This document shows positions 60,401-64,000 of a stretch of 64,000 nucleotides of DNA, one piece after another (position 1 is the first letter of the stretch; each line of letters starts with the position of its first letter). Source of the stretch: Aldehydirespirator sp965205155. Lineage in GTDB: Bacteria; Actinomycetota; Acidimicrobiia; Acidimicrobiales; Aldehydirespiratoraceae. The position numbers and the translations under genes are program-made. The stretch spans positions 2,108,001 to 2,172,000 of the forward strand of contig OZ242033.1 in the NCBI GenBank assembly GCA_965205155.1, given 5' to 3'. Under the pieces are notes generated by a model that did no database searches, was not told the origin of the DNA, and saw nothing but the letters and a program-made list of their open reading frames with translations.

Positions 60401-63400
60401 ATGCGGCGGCGACTGTCGGTGCTGGCCGCCGTGGCGGTGGTGGCGAGCCTGCTGGGGGTGGCCGGTTATCCCGCCGGGGCGCAGGCGGCCACCCTGGATC
60501 CGGAGGTCCGGACCGTCACGGCGGAGGGGCCGGGACCGGCGGGAGGCATCAACCCGGAGGTGAGGGTTGAGACCGTCCCGGGGGCGGGGTCGGGATCGGC
60601 CGAGCCGGAGGTCACGGTAGAGATCGCGCCGGCGGGGGGGCCCGGACCGGCCGGAGGGGTCAACCCGGAGGTGAGGGTTGGGGCTGCTGCGGGGGCGGAG
60701 CCTGGCCCGGAGCCGGAGTTCACGGTCGAGATCGTGCCGGAGTCGGGGTCGGCGGAGCCGGAGTTCACGGTTGAGGTTGTGCCGGAGTCGGGGTCGGCGG
60801 AGCCGGAGTTCACGGTTGAGGTTGTGCCGGAGTCGGGGTCGGCGGAGCCGGAGTTCACGGTTGAGGTTGTGCCGGAGTCGGGGTCGCCGGAGCCGGAGGT
60901 CACGGTTGAGGTTGTGCCGGAGTCGGGGTCGCCGGAGCCGGAGGTCACGGTTGAGGTTGTGCCGGGGGCGGAGCCTGGCCCGGAGCCGGAGGTGACGGTT
61001 GAGATCGTGCCGGCCGAGGAGCCCGGGTCGGGGCAGGCGCCGGGTGGGGCCGGGGGCCAGGGATCGCCGGTCGGGGCGCAGACGCCCGGCGACGTGACCG
61101 TTCAGGCGCAGCAGCAGTCGGGGCCCTCGCTCAAGGTTTGCGCGGGTCCGAGCGCGGCGGACGACTGCTCAGCCATCACGTCGACGTCGGCCGGCTCGCA
61201 GATGTTCACCGTCTTCGGCACGGGCTTCACCGGTGCGGCCAATCTCTTCGGAACCGACTTCGGATACGCCCTGAGCGCCTGTCTGGCGCCAGCCAGCGGG
61301 AGCCTGGCCTCCGGCGACTTCCTCACGGATTGTGACACCACAGGTCTTGCTGAGAGGCTGGAGACGAGCGACATAAAGGAGGGCTCGCAGGATCTGACGG
61401 ACATGCACGTCTCATCCACCTACATCAAGACGAACGTCTGCACTGCATGCGCGACCTTCACAGTAGCGGTTGACGGAACCTTCAAACAGGACATAACGGT
61501 GACCGTTCCCAGCAACGGGGTAGTCATCGGTGGCGCGATATTCGGAGCTCAAGGCTTCTCAATAGTCATCAGCGGGACTGCGTACCAGGCGCTCTCCGTT
61601 GAGGAGACGGGACCGGCGTTGGACGGTTTGGCGGCGTCGGTGACCGTGGTGAAGTCGGTGGCGTTGAGCTGGACCGACCCGACCGACTGCGCGTCGGCGA
61701 GCCCGGCTTGCATCTACGAGTTCCGGCACCGGAAGTCCGGCGGTTCGTGGCCGAACGACTGGACGACCGCATCGTCCTCGACGAGCCACACGGCGGCGTC
61801 GCTGGAGTCTGGAGTCGAGTACGAGTTCCAGGTGCGGGTTCGCCAGGGCACGGTGGGCTCCGAGGACGTGCTGGCGCTGGGTTCGGTTTCGGCCACCACC
61901 CTGGACGTGCCGTCGCCGCCGACGGGGTTCACGGCGACACCGAACAACCGCAAGACCCAGTACCGCTTGTCTTGGACGGCGCCGGCGGCGGACACGGCCA
62001 GAGCCGCGGTGACCGGCTACGACATCGAGCACTCCGCCGACGGCACCACGGGGTGGACGCGGCTGCCCAACGCGACGACGCCGGCGGATCCCACCGTGGA
62101 CTCGTCGACGACCAGCTACCGCGACAGCGGGTTGCCCAGGGGCACCGACCGCTTCTACCGGGTGGTCGCCATCAGCGCAGCGGGCAGCAGCGCGCCCTCG
62201 GACGTGTCGCCGAGCCCGGTGCCGACGATGCTGACCCTGTCGGTCGACAGGAACCCGTCGGAGGCCGACGACGCCTCCACGTCGGGCACCAATGAGCAGG
62301 TGGCGACGCTGACGGCGACCCTCGACCGGCCGGCGGCGGCGGAAGTGACCGTGACGCTGACGGTGGAGACCGACAGCACCGCGGCCCGTGACGACGACTA
62401 CACGCTGGCCGCGGACACCATCACCATCGCGAAGGGAGAGTCGACGGGAACGACCACGATCACCGCGATCGACGACAGCGACAGCGAGGGCGTGATCACC
62501 GTCGACGACATGGGCACGCCCACCGCCTCCGATGACATCGTGTCCACGGAGCACGAGACGGTGGTGGTCTCCGCGTCGAGCACCCCGCCGGCTCTGACCG
62601 CGCAGGAGCTGACGGTGACGATCGTTGACGATGAGCCTGCGGGGGCGGTGTTCTTGAAGCCGAACGCGGACACGGCCGCCGACTTCAGTGCGCAGGTCAC
62701 CGAGTTGTCGAAGGCGGGCACCTATCACTTCACCGTCGTCGGGACCGGCTGGACCGCGGACCGCCTGGGCGTCCTCGGGCTGTTTGTGTCGGCGTGCGTG
62801 GTGCCGCCGGACCGCATGCTGGGCCCGACACAGTTCTACACCCACTGCGACTCAGACGGCGCCGCCGCGACGCCGATTGCCGGCAACTTTGCGTCCGAGC
62901 CCGGCTCCCAGGACCTGACATCGATACGGGCCACCAGCGGCTGCCAACTGTTGCAGATCGCCAAGCCCACTGCCGTGTGCACCCTCTTCACGATCACCGA
63001 CGGCGCCTTCCGTCTGGACCTGCCGGTCAATGTGCCTGCGGGGGGCGTGTTCATCGGCTCCGGGACCGCTCGTCTCATGGGGTTCACTCCGGAAATTCTT
63101 CGCACCGTCAACAAGCTGATCGATGTCGCGCCGATCGCCGGTCTGGCCGCGGTGCCGACGGCGGACTCGGTGGCGTTGTCGTGGACCAACGAGAGCTTCT
63201 GCACCTCGACTAGCCCGACCTGCACCTATTGGGTGCGACACAAGAAGACCGCCGACGGCGACGACTCGTGGTCGTCCTGGGCCGACACGGGCTGGACCTC
63301 CGGTGCGCCGACGCACACCGTGACCGGACTCGACGCCGAAACCGGCTACGACTTCGAGATCGAGCGCCGCGAGGGCACAGCCGTCCTCAACCAGGGGTCG

Positions 63401-64000
63401 GTGTCAGTCACCACCCTGCCGCCGCCCTCGCTGACCCTGACCACCGACCGGATGCCGTCGGAGGCGGACGACAGCGCCACTTCGGGCGTCGATGAGCGGG
63501 TGGCGACGCTGACCGCGGAGCTCGAGAGTCCGGCGATGGCCCCGGTGACGGTGACGCTCACCGTTGATCCCGCCAGCACCGCAACCGCCGACAGCGACTT
63601 CACGCTGAGCCCGGCCTCCATCACCATCGCGCAGGGCGCCACCACCGGCACCGCCACGATCACCGTGATCGACGACGCGCTCAGCGAGGGAACGATCACC
63701 GTCAACGGCCAGACCATCGCCACCGAGCACGAGACGATCGTGATCAACGCCGCCGCCGTCACGTCGCCGCCGCGGATCGGCACCCTCACGGTGACGATCG
63801 TCGACGATGAGCCTGCGGGGGCGGTGTTCTTGAAGCCGAACGCGGACACGGCCGCCGACTTCAGTGCGCAGGTCACCGAGTTGTCGAAGGCGGGCACCTA
63901 TCACTTCACCGTCGTCGGGACCGGCTGGACCGCGGACCGCCTGGGCGTCCTCGGGCTGTTTGTGTCGGCGTGCGTGGTGCCGCCGGACCGCATGCTGGGC
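60401..64000 (+). CDS. Very large secreted protein with repeated FN3 and Calx-beta modules (partial)
   Basis: Open from ATG 60401 to the window edge (1,200 codons, no stop). A signal peptide (LSVLAAVAVVASLLGVAGYPAGAQA) is followed by a Val/Pro/Glu-rich stretch (~30-240) with 15-residue repeats EFTVEVVPESGSAEP. From ~245 a module of ~390 residues begins: a Cys-containing beta domain (FTVFGTGFTG, SACLAP), FN3 domains (SVALSWTDP and YRLSWTAPA, then FYRVVAISAAGSSAPS) and a Calx-beta domain (VTVTLTVETDSTAARDDDYTLAADTITIAKGES). A second module (~746-1137) has the same order with one FN3, and a third starts at ~1138. Likely a cell-surface adhesin or matrix protein. An anchor, if any, lies outside the window. 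Confidence 0.85.
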   Translation, partial: MRRRLSVLAAVAVVASLLGVAGYPAGAQAATLDPEVRTVTAEGPGPAGGINPEVRVETVPGAGSGSAEPEVTVEIAPAGGPGPAGGVNPEVRVGAAAGAEPGPEPEFTVEIVPESGSAEPEFTVEVVPESGSAEPEFTVEVVPESGSAEPEFTVEVVPESGSPEPEVTVEVVPESGSPEPEVTVEVVPGAEPGPEPEVTVEIVPAEEPGSGQAPGGAGGQGSPVGAQTPGDVTVQAQQQSGPSLKVCAGPSAADDCSAITSTSAGSQMFTVFGTGFTGAANLFGTDFGYALSACLAPASGSLASGDFLTDCDTTGLAERLETSDIKEGSQDLTDMHVSSTYIKTNVCTACATFTVAVDGTFKQDITVTVPSNGVVIGGAIFGAQGFSIVISGTAYQALSVEETGPALDGLAASVTVVKSVALSWTDPTDCASASPACIYEFRHRKSGGSWPNDWTTASSSTSHTAASLESGVEYEFQVRVRQGTVGSEDVLALGSVSATTLDVPSPPTGFTATPNNRKTQYRLSWTAPAADTARAAVTGYDIEHSADGTTGWTRLPNATTPADPTVDSSTTSYRDSGLPRGTDRFYRVVAISAAGSSAPSDVSPSPVPTMLTLSVDRNPSEADDASTSGTNEQVATLTATLDRPAAAEVTVTLTVETDSTAARDDDYTLAADTITIAKGESTGTTTITAIDDSDSEGVITVDDMGTPTASDDIVSTEHETVVVSASSTPPALTAQELTVTIVDDEPAGAVFLKPNADTAADFSAQVTELSKAGTYHFTVVGTGWTADRLGVLGLFVSACVVPPDRMLGPTQFYTHCDSDGAAATPIAGNFASEPGSQDLTSIRATSGCQLLQIAKPTAVCTLFTITDGAFRLDLPVNVPAGGVFIGSGTARLMGFTPEILRTVNKLIDVAPIAGLAAVPTADSVALSWTNESFCTSTSPTCTYWVRHKKTADGDDSWSSWADTGWTSGAPTHTVTGLDAETGYDFEIERREGTAVLNQGSVSVTTLPPPSLTLTTDRMPSEADDSATSGVDERVATLTAELESPAMAPVTVTLTVDPASTATADSDFTLSPASITIAQGATTGTATITVIDDALSEGTITVNGQTIATEHETIVINAAAVTSPPRIGTLTVTIVDDEPAGAVFLKPNADTAADFSAQVTELSKAGTYHFTVVGTGWTADRLGVLGLFVSACVVPPDRMLG
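60709..60965. repeat. 45-bp in-frame repeats near the N-terminus of the surface protein
   Basis: Units such as GAGTTCACGGTTGAGGTTGT followed by GCCGGAGTCGGGGTCGGC recur with a 45-bp period about six times, encoding (E/P)(F/V)TVEVVPESGS(A/P)EP. The middle units are identical in sequence. Confidence 0.92.
62627..62824. repeat. Module-start repeat of the surface protein, copy 1
   Basis: 198 bp (GACGATGAGCCTGCGGGGGC ...) identical to 63803-64000, which is cut by the window edge; spacing is 1,176 bp (392 codons). It spans the end of the Calx-beta domain and the first ~60 residues of the next module. Confidence 0.93.
63803..64000. repeat. Module-start repeat of the surface protein, copy 2 (runs to the edge)
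   Basis: Identical to 62627-62824 over the visible 198 bp, so the third module begins exactly as the second did. Confidence 0.93.

Noticed and set aside
61559..62845. 428-residue minus-strand frame inside the surface protein
   Set aside because: Shadow of the plus-strand FN3/Calx-beta coding sequence; Arg/His/Gly-rich with no motif.

Overview
The window is high-GC DNA from an actinobacterium, most likely from the Acidimicrobiia or a related lineage. The evidence is strong G/C preference at third codon positions, frequent GTG and TTG starts, a mycothiol ligase (mshC), an InhA-like enoyl reductase, DUF222/HNH proteins, DUF35-thiolase cassettes, and a fatty acyl-CoA reductase fused to a HAD domain. 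The placement is inferred from gene content; no ribosomal RNA is present.

Layout. 1-8.6 kb: the 3' end of a DUF222/HNH gene, chorismate mutase, AceK (isocitrate dehydrogenase kinase/phosphatase), a quinone oxidoreductase, and on the minus strand aconitase, a biotin-dependent carboxyltransferase and citrate synthase. Together these form a TCA/glyoxylate control neighbourhood. 8.6-17 kb: a small HicA-like pair, then a minus-strand run ddl, acyl-CoA reductase-HAD, LarA-like protein, plsC, with murF divergent from ddl. 17-25 kb: an amidase, then a tight four-gene operon herA-sbcD(mre11)-sbcC(rad50)-nurA, which is the archaeal gene order for DNA-end resection. 25-31 kb: a complete DUF222/HNH gene, a clan-AA aspartic protease with a coiled-coil membrane protein, tRNA-Val(CAC), an M23 peptidase and a polytopic membrane protein interrupted in frame by a dispersed repeat. 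30-37 kb: two DUF35 proteins with two thiolase-like proteins, an EnvC-like M23 peptidase, thiamine pyrophosphokinase and a PLP aminotransferase. 37-47 kb: a heterodimeric ABC exporter with a third ATPase, two CNNM/CBS transporters, fabI and mshC.

46.9-60.4 kb is an accessory island of defence, toxin-antitoxin and decayed genes. It holds a Uma2 nuclease-like protein, a DUF3800 gene broken by an exact 44-bp tandem duplication, a UDG-like protein, a DUF429 protein, an HTH/nucleotidyltransferase pair, a broken MbcA/RES pair, and several whole or partial copies of one coiled-coil membrane gene. At its centre is a two-gene operon of a Tse2-like ADP-ribosyltransferase-fold protein followed by a 638-residue reverse transcriptase. 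This is the best candidate here for an undescribed system. From 60.4 kb to the edge runs the start of a very large secreted protein built of repeated modules with FN3 and Calx-beta domains.

A recurring theme is short exact or near-exact duplication: a roughly 90-100 bp dispersed element in three copies, tandem repeats sitting on stop codons at several gene ends, and mosaic segmental duplications in the island.
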